Positions 25,554 through 34,134 of a stretch of 57,270 bases of DNA are shown here, piece after piece. The stretch spans positions 1 through 57,270 of the forward strand of contig DWXS01000091.1 in the NCBI GenBank assembly GCA_019119045.1, read 5' to 3'. Both the position numbers and the translations under genes were made by a program. The notes beneath the pieces are model-generated. The model was not told where the DNA came from. It did not search any database and saw only the letters and a list, made by a program, of their open reading frames with translations. The DNA comes from Candidatus Mailhella merdavium (lineage in GTDB: Bacteria > Desulfobacterota > Desulfovibrionia > Desulfovibrionales > Desulfovibrionaceae). Numbering within the stretch: the stretch's first letter is position 1; every line of letters starts with the position of its first letter.

Positions 25554-26609
25554 ATGAAAGAATACGACCCTCTGCAGAATCCGGCCTGTCGCGTAGGCTT
25601 CTGGAAAGAACTGAAGGAAAGCCTGCTGGGTTCTCCCCGCAAACTGGACTGCGTTCAGATTGAAGTCAGTTCGTTCTGTCCGGGACGCTGCCTGTACTGC
25701 CCGCACACAACGGACAGAGAACGCTGGAACTCCAGACACATGGCGGCGGAAACCTTTGCCCGGCTCTGGCCCCTCCTGCGGCAGAGCGGACGGGCACACC
25801 TTCAGGGCTGGGGCGAACCGCTGCTGAACCCGCGTTTTTTTGATTTTGCAGCTTTCGCCCGAAAGGCCGGTTGCGCCGTTTCCACCACGACCTGCGGCCT
25901 GCGCATGGACGATGATATTGCCGCTCGTCTGGTAGACAGCGGTATTGACGTCGTGGCCTTCTCTCTTGCCGGTACGGACGAACGCTCCAACGCGCCGCGC
26001 GCGGGAGTGGATTTTAATCGGGTCGTGGAAGCCATCCGCACGCTCCAGCGTATACGCCGGAAAAAAAACGGCGTGCATCTGGAAATTCATCTGGCATATC
26101 TCATGCTTGCCGACTCTGTGGAAGCCGTGCGCGGCCTGCCCCGCCTCATGGATGAGCTTGACCTTCATGCCGCGGTGATCAGTACGCTGGACTACATTCC
26201 CGCTCCAGGCATGGAAGCGCTGGCCTTCGCGCCTCCCTTCGCCAGGGAGGACGCCGAAAAAATCGAAACGGCGCGCGCCGTTCTGGAAGAAACGCGCCGC
26301 CGCGTCCGGGCGCAGGGAAGAGATTTTTATTTTGCGCTTCCGGGCAAAGCTCCGGCCCCCCAATGTCGGGAAAACACGCAGCGCACCGTGTATGTCGATG
26401 CGGACGGCAACATGTCACCCTGCGTCTATCTCAACGTTCCGAACGGCGAAAACGGGCCAAAGCACTGTATTTTCGGAAATGTACGGGAACGGGATGCACT
26501 GGATATCTGGCACGACCCGGCTTTTGCCGGGTATCGCGCCCGCATTCTTACGGAACAGCCGCCCGAAGGCTGTGCAGGCTGTGCCAAGCGTTTTGAAATG
26601 GCAGGTTGA
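25554..26609 (+). CDS. Radical SAM protein with SPASM/Twitch-like C-terminus
   Basis: A 351-residue enzyme. The [4Fe-4S]-SAM motif is CPGRCLYC (Cys42, Cys46, Cys49), followed by a GWGEPLLN strand in the GGE position. The C-terminal region has Cys271, Cys290, Cys305, Cys340 and Cys343 around VYVDADGNMSPC, as in SPASM/Twitch domains that hold auxiliary clusters. Many SPASM proteins modify peptides, others small molecules. TAAGGA precedes the ATG. Its place after two GNAT-like genes suggests a shared pathway, but no precursor-peptide gene was seen nearby. Confidence 0.88.
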   Translation: MKEYDPLQNPACRVGFWKELKESLLGSPRKLDCVQIEVSSFCPGRCLYCPHTTDRERWNSRHMAAETFARLWPLLRQSGRAHLQGWGEPLLNPRFFDFAAFARKAGCAVSTTTCGLRMDDDIAARLVDSGIDVVAFSLAGTDERSNAPRAGVDFNRVVEAIRTLQRIRRKKNGVHLEIHLAYLMLADSVEAVRGLPRLMDELDLHAAVISTLDYIPAPGMEALAFAPPFAREDAEKIETARAVLEETRRRVRAQGRDFYFALPGKAPAPQCRENTQRTVYVDADGNMSPCVYLNVPNGENGPKHCIFGNVRERDALDIWHDPAFAGYRARILTEQPPEGCAGCAKRFEMAG

Positions 26610-26790
26610 TTCAGTATCCCGCACCGCCGCAACCATAGCCGGCAAACGGGAAAACAGGACGCATCGTTCCTGTCTTTCGTCGTTCCCATGAAGGAAACCC
26701 TTTCGCCGGAAAAGAGCGGAAAAAGCCCTCGAACTCTTCCTGTAGAAATACGGAAAACGAGTACACTTCGCAGAGGCCTTCCAAACCGTT

Positions 26791-26862
26791 CTCTTTCACA
26801 ATGAAAGAGCTATGGTTGGACAGGTGCGGCAACTCACCCGCAAAAGACGAAAAAGTCTTTTT
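26791..26862. other. Two small hairpins between converging units
   Basis: CTCTTTCA-CAA-TGAAAGAG (26791-26809) is a perfect 8-bp hairpin. AAAAGAC/GTCTTTT (26842-26861) is followed by a short T-run on either strand and could be a weak bidirectional terminator between the radical SAM operon (plus) and the TIGR04076 gene (minus). The rest of the 293-base gap looks empty. Confidence 0.4.
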
Positions 26863-26902
26863 CATTCCGGCAGGCTGTAAGGGCAGAATGCCGGGTGCGG
26901 AT

Positions 26903-27235
26903 TCAGTCTCCGGGGCGCGCCTCTCTGTCTGTGGCTTCCAGCTTGAAAATGACAGGGCGCAGACCGTCGTTGCAGCTGCATATTGCCACGCCGGGCTTTC
27001 TGATCCAGTCCCCGTAGTAGAACAGATCTCCGCCGGATCCATGGGCAAGAGCGAACACATATTGATAGATGGCCTTCCACGCCTCATCGCACAGCCCCTC
27101 CGGTCTGGCATAGTCGGCATAAAAAACCTGCCCTTCCTTCAGCATGGGACAGGGGCCGAGTCCTTCCACCCCGTACTCGTCGGCAAGTTCTTTGTCCAGG
27201 GTGGTTTTCAACACGGTGATTTTCACTTTTTTCAT
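26903..27235 (-). CDS. TIGR04076-like small protein
   Basis: A 110-residue protein that opens MKKVKITVLKTTLDKELADEYG, followed by GPCPMLKEGQVF and, near the end, AICSCNDGLRPVIFKLE. This layout recalls the TIGR04076 family of uncharacterised proteins from anaerobes, with conserved Cys residues that may bind metal. AGGAAAAG precedes the ATG. It lies 14 bases after the tmk stop on the same strand, so it is probably the last gene of the HD-nuclease/tmk operon. Function unknown. Confidence 0.75.
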   Translation of the reverse strand: MKKVKITVLKTTLDKELADEYGVEGLGPCPMLKEGQVFYADYARPEGLCDEAWKAIYQYVFALAHGSGGDLFYYGDWIRKPGVAICSCNDGLRPVIFKLEATDREARPGD

Positions 27236-27249
27236 GGAACTTTTCCTGG

Positions 27250-27888
27250 CTATCCTTCTATAAAGCCGTGCCGGATCAGTTCGTTCCAGGCGGCCTCCGC
27301 CACGTTCTCCGGAGGGAGAGAGGCATCCAGTATGTTAAAGCGTCGGGGGAAAGCCTCTGCCCGAGCCAGAAAGCCCTGTCTTACGCGATGATGAAAGGCC
27401 AGAGTCTCCGCCTCAAAACGCCCTTCCGTCTTCCCGAGGCCGCTTTCCGCATTGCGCCGCAGCGCGCGCTCCAGACCGAGTTCTTCCGGAAGATCAAGCA
27501 GAAACGTAATATCAGGCCACAAGCCTCCCGTCGCGTCGTCGTTGAGCCGCTGGAGCCAGTCCGAATTCATGCCCCGCCCTGCGCCCTGATAGGCTATGGT
27601 CGAATCGGCGTAGCGATCGCAAATCACCCATTCGCCGCGCCCCAGTGCAGGCCGGATAATCTCTTCCACATGTTGCGCCCGATCTGCGAGAAACAGATAC
27701 AGTTCCGCACGCGGCTCAACCGCGCGTCCGCTGTCCAGCAGCAGTGCGCGGATATCGCGCCCCAGCAGACAGCCTCCCGGTTCGCGCGTATGCAGAACGG
27801 TCTTCCCCCGCTGCTCCAGCCGCCCCGCCAGATGCTGCGCCAGCGTACTTTTTCCCGAACCTTCCACGCCCTCTAAAGTAAGGAACAT
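27250..27888 (-). CDS. tmk: Thymidylate kinase
   Basis: A 212-residue P-loop kinase that phosphorylates dTMP to dTDP. The P-loop GVEGSGKST is at 7-15, the TREPGG motif that binds dTMP follows, then CDRYADSTIAYQGAGRG and the lid region. Its length is normal. The start overlaps the stop of the upstream HD-domain gene by 16 bases, which suggests coupling. Confidence 0.97.
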   Translation of the reverse strand: MFLTLEGVEGSGKSTLAQHLAGRLEQRGKTVLHTREPGGCLLGRDIRALLLDSGRAVEPRAELYLFLADRAQHVEEIIRPALGRGEWVICDRYADSTIAYQGAGRGMNSDWLQRLNDDATGGLWPDITFLLDLPEELGLERALRRNAESGLGKTEGRFEAETLAFHHRVRQGFLARAEAFPRRFNILDASLPPENVAEAAWNELIRHGFIEG

Positions 27889-29324
27889 TGCATCAGATCC
27901 TTTGCCTTATCGGTCTTTCCTTCCGTTCCGCCACTTACGGAGGAAACGGCTGTTTCCTTTTTTCCTCCAGCTCCCTTACGACGTCTGCGCCCGCCTTCGG
28001 AAGAAGACGCTTCTTCCTTTCCTTCCTGCAGCGTCCCTCCGGAGGATTCTGCCTGCATACGCTCCTCTTCGCGCCGCATGTCCTCTTCCGTCCAGGGATT
28101 CAGGGGAGAGGGCATCTGCATGCACGCCTCGGAAACGCCTTCATATTCCACTAAGGCGGCATCCTCGGAACCGCCGCTGAGTCCGCTTCCGGCTTCGCCA
28201 TCTCCGTTCCCCCCTTCCGTATCCCCGCTTCCTGGTATGCAAGTTTCCTCACGGGGGGATGAATCGTTCATAGCGTCGGCCACTGCGGGAACATCAGTTT
28301 CCTGAGCCAGTACAGACGCGGTATCCGGCGTGCGCGGCACACGGCACAGCGCGCGCCCCAGAAGATTCTGCCGGGGACTCCATTGCAGCCCGTCAAGGCC
28401 CGTCTTCCCCATCTCCTCTCCCGACGCATGCTCTTCTGAAGAGGGGAATAGAGAACGCCACTGGGCAATTTTGGCGTCAATATTATCCGCATAGTGCAGA
28501 ACAAAGGCTTCAGCCGTGGCGGGCTGCTTCGGCGATCCGTACTCCAGCTCCCCGTGATGACTGAGAATCAGGTGACGGAAATGCAGAGCCTGCGCGTTTT
28601 CCAGCCCGGAAGCCACAAGATGGGGCTCCATCATGATCAGCCCCTGCGTGATATGTCCGAGAAAACGCCCCGCATCCGTATATTCATTGACCAGCCCCCC
28701 GCTCATTTCCTCAAGCTTGCCGATATCATGCAGCAGAGCAGCCGCGCAGAGCAACTGCCTGTCCAGCTCCGGATACTGCTCCGCTATGCGCAGGCACAGT
28801 CCCGCCACCGACAGCATATGCTCAAGCAGTCCTCCCACATAGGCATGATGAACGCTCCTTGCCGCCGGGGCAACGGGAAGAGCGCGCCGTACCCGATCCT
28901 CTTCAAGCACGGATCGGACAAACCTCTTCCAGGGAAGATGCGTCAGCTCGCGCTCGATCATACTCTCCAGTTCTTCCTGCATTTCCGGCACAGGTCTGGA
29001 GCTGGACGGCATGAACTGAGCGAGATCCGTTTCCGCAATCTCTTCATCCGTCAGCACATGCAGTTCGTCGACGGTAAGCTGGAGCTGATCCCGGAATGTC
29101 CCTACTCTGCCCCGGATCTGAACAAGCTGCCCCGCCGTCAGATCATGAAAGGAGGCGCTGAGAGGACTCCAGATTTTGGCTTCCAGCGTTCCGCCTGCAT
29201 CGCGCAGTTCCAGTCTCCAGTAAGGCCCGTTGCGCGACTGCTGAAGAGAGGCTCCGCCAAGCAGAAATACGGAATCAACCTCGCTGTTCGGAGCGAGGTC
29301 ACGAATGCTTTGTCGCTGTATCAT
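27873..29324 (-). CDS. YhaM-like 3'-5' exonuclease: OB-fold plus HD domain, long polar tail
   Basis: A 483-residue protein. Residues ~10-95 form an OB-fold nucleic-acid binder (WRLELRDAGGTLEAKIW, GQLVQIRGRVG). Residues ~130-325 form an HD phosphohydrolase domain with His159/160, EH at 168-169, His199-Asp200 in LLHDIGKLEE and LSHHGELEYG. This matches YhaM-type 3'-5' exoribonucleases (about 310 residues). The last ~150 residues are low-complexity, acidic then basic, and unlike YhaM. The chosen ATG (29324) has AAGGAA at the right distance; one 5 codons upstream is also possible. Confidence 0.88.
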   Translation of the reverse strand: MIQRQSIRDLAPNSEVDSVFLLGGASLQQSRNGPYWRLELRDAGGTLEAKIWSPLSASFHDLTAGQLVQIRGRVGTFRDQLQLTVDELHVLTDEEIAETDLAQFMPSSSRPVPEMQEELESMIERELTHLPWKRFVRSVLEEDRVRRALPVAPAARSVHHAYVGGLLEHMLSVAGLCLRIAEQYPELDRQLLCAAALLHDIGKLEEMSGGLVNEYTDAGRFLGHITQGLIMMEPHLVASGLENAQALHFRHLILSHHGELEYGSPKQPATAEAFVLHYADNIDAKIAQWRSLFPSSEEHASGEEMGKTGLDGLQWSPRQNLLGRALCRVPRTPDTASVLAQETDVPAVADAMNDSSPREETCIPGSGDTEGGNGDGEAGSGLSGGSEDAALVEYEGVSEACMQMPSPLNPWTEEDMRREEERMQAESSGGTLQEGKEEASSSEGGRRRRKGAGGKKETAVSSVSGGTEGKTDKAKDLMQCSLL

Positions 29325-29599
29325 CAAAACTTCCTTCATGGTGCCCGTCCGTCTTTCCTGGAAGGAAAAACGGATTGACAAGACGGTGAAGCCGGTGAAA
29401 TTCTTTTCTGCCCTTCCCGGAGCAAACTCCGAAAAAGGGACACATACCCGCAACTTTTGCAGGAAATGATCAGACTCTCCTGCATTGTATTTTTTGTCAA
29501 TCTGCGCCCTTTTCCGTCCCCTTGCAGAAGAACCCCGGAGCGGGGGGAGAAGATATCCGGCATTACGGATGCAGGGGAAGGCAGCATTACGGAGGTTTC

Positions 29600-30358
29600 A
29601 TGAAAGTTCTTCTGAGTAACGACGATGGTATTTACGCGCCGGGTCTGCGCTCTCTGTATCGCGCTCTTGTCGACGCGGGACATGAGGTCGTCGTCGTAGC
29701 CCCGGCCGCAGAACAATCCGGCGTCAGCAGCGCGCTGTCCGCGCGCGGCCCCCTTCAGACACGCATCGTCCGTGAAGACGGCTTCACGGGACACGCGCTG
29801 TTCGGAACCCCGGCCGACTGCGTCATGCTTGGCCTGTTCGGTATTTTTGAAGAAGACTGTCCGCCGGATCTGATCATGTCCGGCATCAACAGAGGGCCGA
29901 ATTCCGGCATGGACGTTCTCTTTTCCGGAACCGTGGGGGCGGCCATGCAGGGCGCGCTGGCCGGCATTCCCTCCCTTGCCGTATCCAACGCCGACTTCAC
30001 AAGCGACAGCCGGGAGCAGGCGCGCATGGCGGTGGATCTGGTCGGCCGCATGGACTGGACAACCCTGCCGCATGACGTGGTCTATAATCTGAATTTTCCC
30101 GCCTGTCCGGCAGACAAAATAAAGGGACTCAGAATATGCCCTCACGGCACCCGCTGGACGCTCTCCCGCTTTGACCGCCGCACAACGCCCGACGGCCGCC
30201 CCTACTGGTGGATGACGGACAAGGAACGTCTGTTCCACTCCCCTCAGGCGGGACCGGATAAACAGTTGCTGCATGAAGGGTATATGACCCTCACCCCTCT
30301 GAAGCCGGATTTCAATGATCCGGACGCGCTGCGGCTGCTGGCCGGACTGAACGGCTGA
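29600..30358 (+). CDS. surE: 5'/3'-nucleotidase SurE
   Basis: A 252-residue metal-dependent nucleotidase of stationary-phase survival type. MKVLLSNDDGIYAPG carries the metal-binding Asp8-Asp9. EQSGVSSALS and MSGINRGPNSGMDVLFSGTVGAA (Asn ligands and phosphate loop) complete the site. GGAGG lies 4 bases before the ATG at 29600; the upstream in-frame extension lacks a ribosome site. Followed by fba on the same strand after 133 bases. Confidence 0.97.
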   Translation: MKVLLSNDDGIYAPGLRSLYRALVDAGHEVVVVAPAAEQSGVSSALSARGPLQTRIVREDGFTGHALFGTPADCVMLGLFGIFEEDCPPDLIMSGINRGPNSGMDVLFSGTVGAAMQGALAGIPSLAVSNADFTSDSREQARMAVDLVGRMDWTTLPHDVVYNLNFPACPADKIKGLRICPHGTRWTLSRFDRRTTPDGRPYWWMTDKERLFHSPQAGPDKQLLHEGYMTLTPLKPDFNDPDALRLLAGLNG

Positions 30359-30491
30359 TCCCCCCTGCGTTGCCAAAAATTTCAAGGCGGGATATGCTGA
30401 CAAGGCTGTCACGCAGCAAAGGTCCGTCGCTGAAAAAGCGCGGATTTCAGTCGCACCATCAACCGGGCCGGTCTATCCGCAGGAGGTATTC

Positions 30492-31415
30492 ATGCCCCTT
30501 ACCACACCCAAAGGCATGTTCGAGCGCGCCTACCGTGAAGGTTACGCCATCGGCGCATTCAACGTGAACAACATGGAAATAATTCAGGGCATCATGCAGG
30601 CCGGCAACGAGGAAAAGTCGCCCCTCATTCTTCAGGTTTCCGCCGGAGCCCGCAAATATGCCGGACAAGTTTACATCATGAAACTGGTGGAAGCCGCTCT
30701 TGCGGAAAACGATCTCCCCGTGGTGGTTCATCTCGATCATGGCGCGGATTTCGACATCTGCAAGGCCTGCATCGACGGAGGTTTCACCTCCGTCATGATC
30801 GACGGCTCCCATCTGCCTTTTGAAGAAAATATCGCCGTTACCAAACGCGTGGCAGATTACGCGCATGAGCGCGGCGTGTGGGTGGAAGCGGAACTCGGCA
30901 AGCTGGCCGGCGTCGAGGAGCATGTTTCCTCCGCCCAGAGCGTCTACACCGATCCGGATCAGGCCGTGGAATTTGTACAGCGCAGCGGATGCGACTCTCT
31001 GGCTGTGGCCATCGGAACCAGCCATGGAGCCTATAAATTCAAGGGAGAAGCGAAGCTCGATTTCGAGCGCCTCGAAAAAATCACCTCCATGCTTCCCGGT
31101 TATCCCCTGGTACTGCACGGCGCTTCCAGCGTGCCGCAGGAATTTGTGGACATGGCCAACCGCTATGGCGGCAAACTCGGCGGAGCAAAGGGCGTACCGG
31201 AAGAAATGCTGCGCCGTGCCGCCGCATCCGGCGTATGCAAAATCAATATCGATTCGGATATCCGCCTCGCCATGACGGCTCATATACGGCGTCATCTCGC
31301 CGAACATCCTGAAGATTTCGACCCGCGCGGCTACCTCAAGCCCGCCCGCGAGGCCGTAAAGCTCATGGTTCAGCACAAGATCAGGCATGTGCTGGGCTGC
31401 TCCGGCAAGGCTTAA
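30492..31415 (+). CDS. fba: Class II fructose-1,6-bisphosphate aldolase
   Basis: A 307-residue zinc aldolase of glycolysis and gluconeogenesis. VVVHLDHGADFD gives the catalytic Asp82 and zinc ligand His83. GTSHGAYKF and LVLHGASSVP supply further zinc histidines, and INIDSDIRLA binds substrate phosphate. Length and order match the class IIB/TagY-like group. AGGAGG is well placed before the ATG. The GAPDH gene follows after 65 bases, so two consecutive glycolytic steps are encoded together. Confidence 0.97.
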   Translation: MPLTTPKGMFERAYREGYAIGAFNVNNMEIIQGIMQAGNEEKSPLILQVSAGARKYAGQVYIMKLVEAALAENDLPVVVHLDHGADFDICKACIDGGFTSVMIDGSHLPFEENIAVTKRVADYAHERGVWVEAELGKLAGVEEHVSSAQSVYTDPDQAVEFVQRSGCDSLAVAIGTSHGAYKFKGEAKLDFERLEKITSMLPGYPLVLHGASSVPQEFVDMANRYGGKLGGAKGVPEEMLRRAAASGVCKINIDSDIRLAMTAHIRRHLAEHPEDFDPRGYLKPAREAVKLMVQHKIRHVLGCSGKA

Positions 31416-31480
31416 TTCCCCTCAAAAAGCCGTTCCCGCACAGGCACGGCAATCCCTCCATGAAACAAGGAGACCCGCAA

Positions 31481-32482
31481 ATGCCCATCAGACTCGCCAT
31501 CAACGGCTTCGGACGAATCGGACGCTATCTCATCCGTCTGCTGGCCGACGCCTCCGACGTGGACATCGTGGCCGTCAACGCCCGCGCCGACAACGCCACG
31601 CTGGCCCATCTGCTCAAATACGATTCCACCTTCGGCCCCTTCCCCTTCCCCGTCAGCGCGACGGAAAAAGGTCTCATGGTCAACGGCCGTGAAATTCCGG
31701 TCACCCGCATGGCCCTTGGGGAATGGGACTGGAAGCCCTTCAATGTGGATGTGGTGGTGGAAAGTACCGGCAAGGTCAAAAAACGTGCCGATCTGGCCAA
31801 ACACCTTGAAGGCGGCGCAAAAAAGGTCATCGCCAGCGCGCCCGTATCCGATGCCGACGTCACCATCGTCATGGGCGTGAACGACGATATGTATGACGCC
31901 GCCGCGCATGACGTACTCTCCGCCGCATCCTGCACCACAAACTGCCTTGCTCCTGCTGCGAAAGTCATCAACGATACTTTCGGTATCCGGCACGGCCTGA
32001 TGACGACCATCCACTCCTATACCATGAGCCAGCGCATTCTGGACGGCTCCCACAAGGATCTGCGTCGCGCCCGCGCCTGCGCCATGTCCATGATTCCCAC
32101 CAGCACCGGAGCGGCCAAGGCCACGGCTCTGGTCATCCCCGCCCTCAAGGGCAAGCTGGACGGTATGGCCGTGCGCGTCCCCACCCCCAACGTCTCGCTG
32201 GTGGATCTCACCTGCGAGCTGGAAAAGGATACCGACGCCGCATCCGTGAACGCCGCGCTGAAGGCCGCTGCGGAAGGCCCTCTGAAGGACAACATGGGCT
32301 ATTGCGAAGAACCCCTTGTGTCCGTGGACTTCACCGGCTCCACATATGGCGGAGTGGTCGACTCGCTGCTCACCTCCGTCATCGACAAGCGCATGCTCAA
32401 GCTGATCATCTGGTATGATAATGAAGCCGGCTTCACCAACCAGCTTGCCCGTCTTGTCCGCCTTGTGGGAAGCAAACTGTAA
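31481..32482 (+). CDS. gap: Glyceraldehyde-3-phosphate dehydrogenase, type I
   Basis: A 333-residue NAD(P)-dependent enzyme. MPIRLAINGFGRIGR is the dinucleotide fold, Cys151 in SAASCTTNC the nucleophile and His178 in IHSYT the catalytic base. AAGGAG lies 8 bases before the ATG at 31481, the standard family start; a longer frame from 31460 is not needed. It follows fba and ends in a strong terminator. Confidence 0.98.
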   Translation: MPIRLAINGFGRIGRYLIRLLADASDVDIVAVNARADNATLAHLLKYDSTFGPFPFPVSATEKGLMVNGREIPVTRMALGEWDWKPFNVDVVVESTGKVKKRADLAKHLEGGAKKVIASAPVSDADVTIVMGVNDDMYDAAAHDVLSAASCTTNCLAPAAKVINDTFGIRHGLMTTIHSYTMSQRILDGSHKDLRRARACAMSMIPTSTGAAKATALVIPALKGKLDGMAVRVPTPNVSLVDLTCELEKDTDAASVNAALKAAAEGPLKDNMGYCEEPLVSVDFTGSTYGGVVDSLLTSVIDKRMLKLIIWYDNEAGFTNQLARLVRLVGSKL

Positions 32483-32539
32483 GAATCAGCTTCAAAAGAT
32501 AGTGCCGGAACGGCAGTATCCTCAAATCATCCATACAGG

Positions 32540-32571
32540 AACGGCATGGCTTGCGCCATGCCGTTTTCTTT
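32540..32571 (+). terminator. Intrinsic terminator after gap
   Basis: An 11-bp perfect stem (AACGGCATGGC 32540-32550, GCCATGCCGTT 32555-32565) with a TTGC loop is followed by TTCTTTC. Confidence 0.88.
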
Positions 32572-32977
32572 CATCAAATATTTCCATATCCGGGGTGCCA
32601 TGAGGCTGTGAACGGTACGGCTCTTCCGATGCCTGATTTCCGCACATCGTCTCTTCCGGCTATATTCGCCGTTCTGCGCTCTGCCGCCGGAAGTACCGGC
32701 ATATTCGCGTCTCTTTCCGGGAAATTATCCTGCGTTCCGCAATATGCGGCCCTTCGCTGTTATTTCAATACCACTCTGTGCAGGGATTGCATGGCTGTCT
32801 GTTCAGTACGGGACGGAGGAGATGAGAAAGCGGAGCTTTCGTTCCCCGTGCATTATTCCGGATGCCTGCCGCACCCCCACTGTTTTCACTCTGTTCCACT
32901 CATAACAACATGGGCAGAACTATGGGACGGAGTCTGCCGGACATTGCCGTTTTACGCAGAAAATACCTGCTGTCTTC
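32572..32977. other. Gap without a recognised gene
   Basis: About 400 bases lie between the gap terminator and the 3' end of the converging ZIP gene. A plus-strand frame is open (32551-32991) but it starts inside the terminator, has no ribosome site and its predicted product shows no family resemblance. No repeat or clear hairpin was seen. Confidence 0.5.
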
Positions 32978-33814
32978 CTACATATAAATAACCAGCAGCC
33001 CCACCATAATGCCGATCAGCGTCGAAAAAGCAGGCACTTTGCTGCGACAGAGCAGTATGGCCTGAGGCATGATTTCCCCGAACACGACATACAGCATGGC
33101 TCCGCTGGCAAAACAGAGGCTGAGAGCCAGCCCGAGAGGCCCCATTTCTCCGACAGCATATCCGATAAGGGCACCCAGAACCGTGGGCAGTCCGCTCAGG
33201 GCCGTCGCAAGGACGGCCTTACTCCTCGGCATCCCGCCGCTGATCAGGGGAACAGCCACAGCCATACCTTCAGGAATATTATGCAAGCCTATCAGTACGG
33301 CCAGAACCAGCGCAGAGCCGGCCATGACGCCATTCATGTTGGCAAAGGATGCTCCGATGGTCATGCCCTCCGGCACATTATGCAGAGCTATGGCACAGGC
33401 CATCACGACGCCTGCGATGAACAGCGATACAGAGGAGTCCTTTTTTCTGATATGTTCTTCCAGATGATCACTGTGAATCAGCTCCTCCAGGGAGTCCGCC
33501 GTTTGCGGATGCCTGGCGTCGATATGGGGCACTTCCGGATTTGTCCGTTTATCTATCAGATAGTTGAGCGCGTATACCAGAGCCACGCCAATCGTAATCC
33601 CGGCTATTACGGTATAGATACCGACTTTTGTATTGATTGCGCTGATGATGAGATCAAAGCAGACAATGCTCAGCATGACCCCGGCGGCAAAACTGAGCAG
33701 CAGACTTGCCGTCCGGGAAGAATCCCTGCGGAACAGCGCGCCGACGACGCCTCCAAGCCCCGTTCCTCCTACTCCGGCAATGGTTGTGACAAAAATCAGC
33801 GTGGCAATATCCAT
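32978..33814 (-). CDS. ZIP-family divalent metal transporter
   Basis: A 278-residue inner-membrane transporter with about eight helices. The two metal-binding helices carry HNVPEG (His145-Gly150) and HNIPEG (His178-Gly183), as in bacterial ZupT/GufA-type ZIP proteins. A cytoplasmic loop between helices 3 and 4 has His97, His102, His114, His117 and His121, possible metal-sensing residues. Substrate is probably zinc, possibly iron or manganese. GGAG lies very close to the ATG. No Zur- or Fur-like operator was recognised upstream. Confidence 0.93.
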   Translation of the reverse strand: MDIATLIFVTTIAGVGGTGLGGVVGALFRRDSSRTASLLLSFAAGVMLSIVCFDLIISAINTKVGIYTVIAGITIGVALVYALNYLIDKRTNPEVPHIDARHPQTADSLEELIHSDHLEEHIRKKDSSVSLFIAGVVMACAIALHNVPEGMTIGASFANMNGVMAGSALVLAVLIGLHNIPEGMAVAVPLISGGMPRSKAVLATALSGLPTVLGALIGYAVGEMGPLGLALSLCFASGAMLYVVFGEIMPQAILLCRSKVPAFSTLIGIMVGLLVIYM

Positions 33815-33984
33815 TCTCCTGTCCCCTCCGAGACTTCATATCTTGCGTACGGATGCAGTTCTCCACGGAAAAGGTTTACCCCATCCCGGCGGATTCATGC
33901 ATAAAACGCGCGCCATGAAAAGCGATAAACACTTTCCTTCTTCATGGCAAATTCCTTTTTCCGACCAGACTTTCTCCGTGCTGT
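33815..33984 (-). promoter_or_regulatory. Upstream region of the ZIP gene
   Basis: This is non-coding. A tentative minus-strand promoter, TTGCCA followed 17 bases later by TATCGC, lies around 33957-33929. The evidence is weak and no operator palindrome was found. Confidence 0.25.
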
Positions 33985-34019
33985 AAAAAGAAGGGGTGAA
34001 GCACACTTGCCCCACCCCT
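33985..34019 (-). terminator. Intrinsic terminator of the FadL-like gene
   Basis: The stem AGGGGTG (33992-33998)/CACCCCT (34013-34019) with a 14-base loop is followed on the minus strand by TCTTTTT. Confidence 0.65.
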
Positions 34020-34134
34020 GAATATCGGGAATGAAAAAGAGAGACGCGATCCTTTATCTGCCGGGCAGATTCATCCCTCCGGACATATCGCGAAAGGGAA
34101 TCCGGCAGCCTTGCCATGCCCGGACAAGGAAAAC

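Noticed and set aside
24582..26363. 593-codon minus-strand frame opposite the GNAT and radical SAM genes
   Set aside because: Spans two well-supported sense genes; no domain is recognisable.
32551..32991. 146-codon plus-strand frame after gap
   Set aside because: Begins inside the gap terminator, no ribosome site, runs into the converging ZIP gene.
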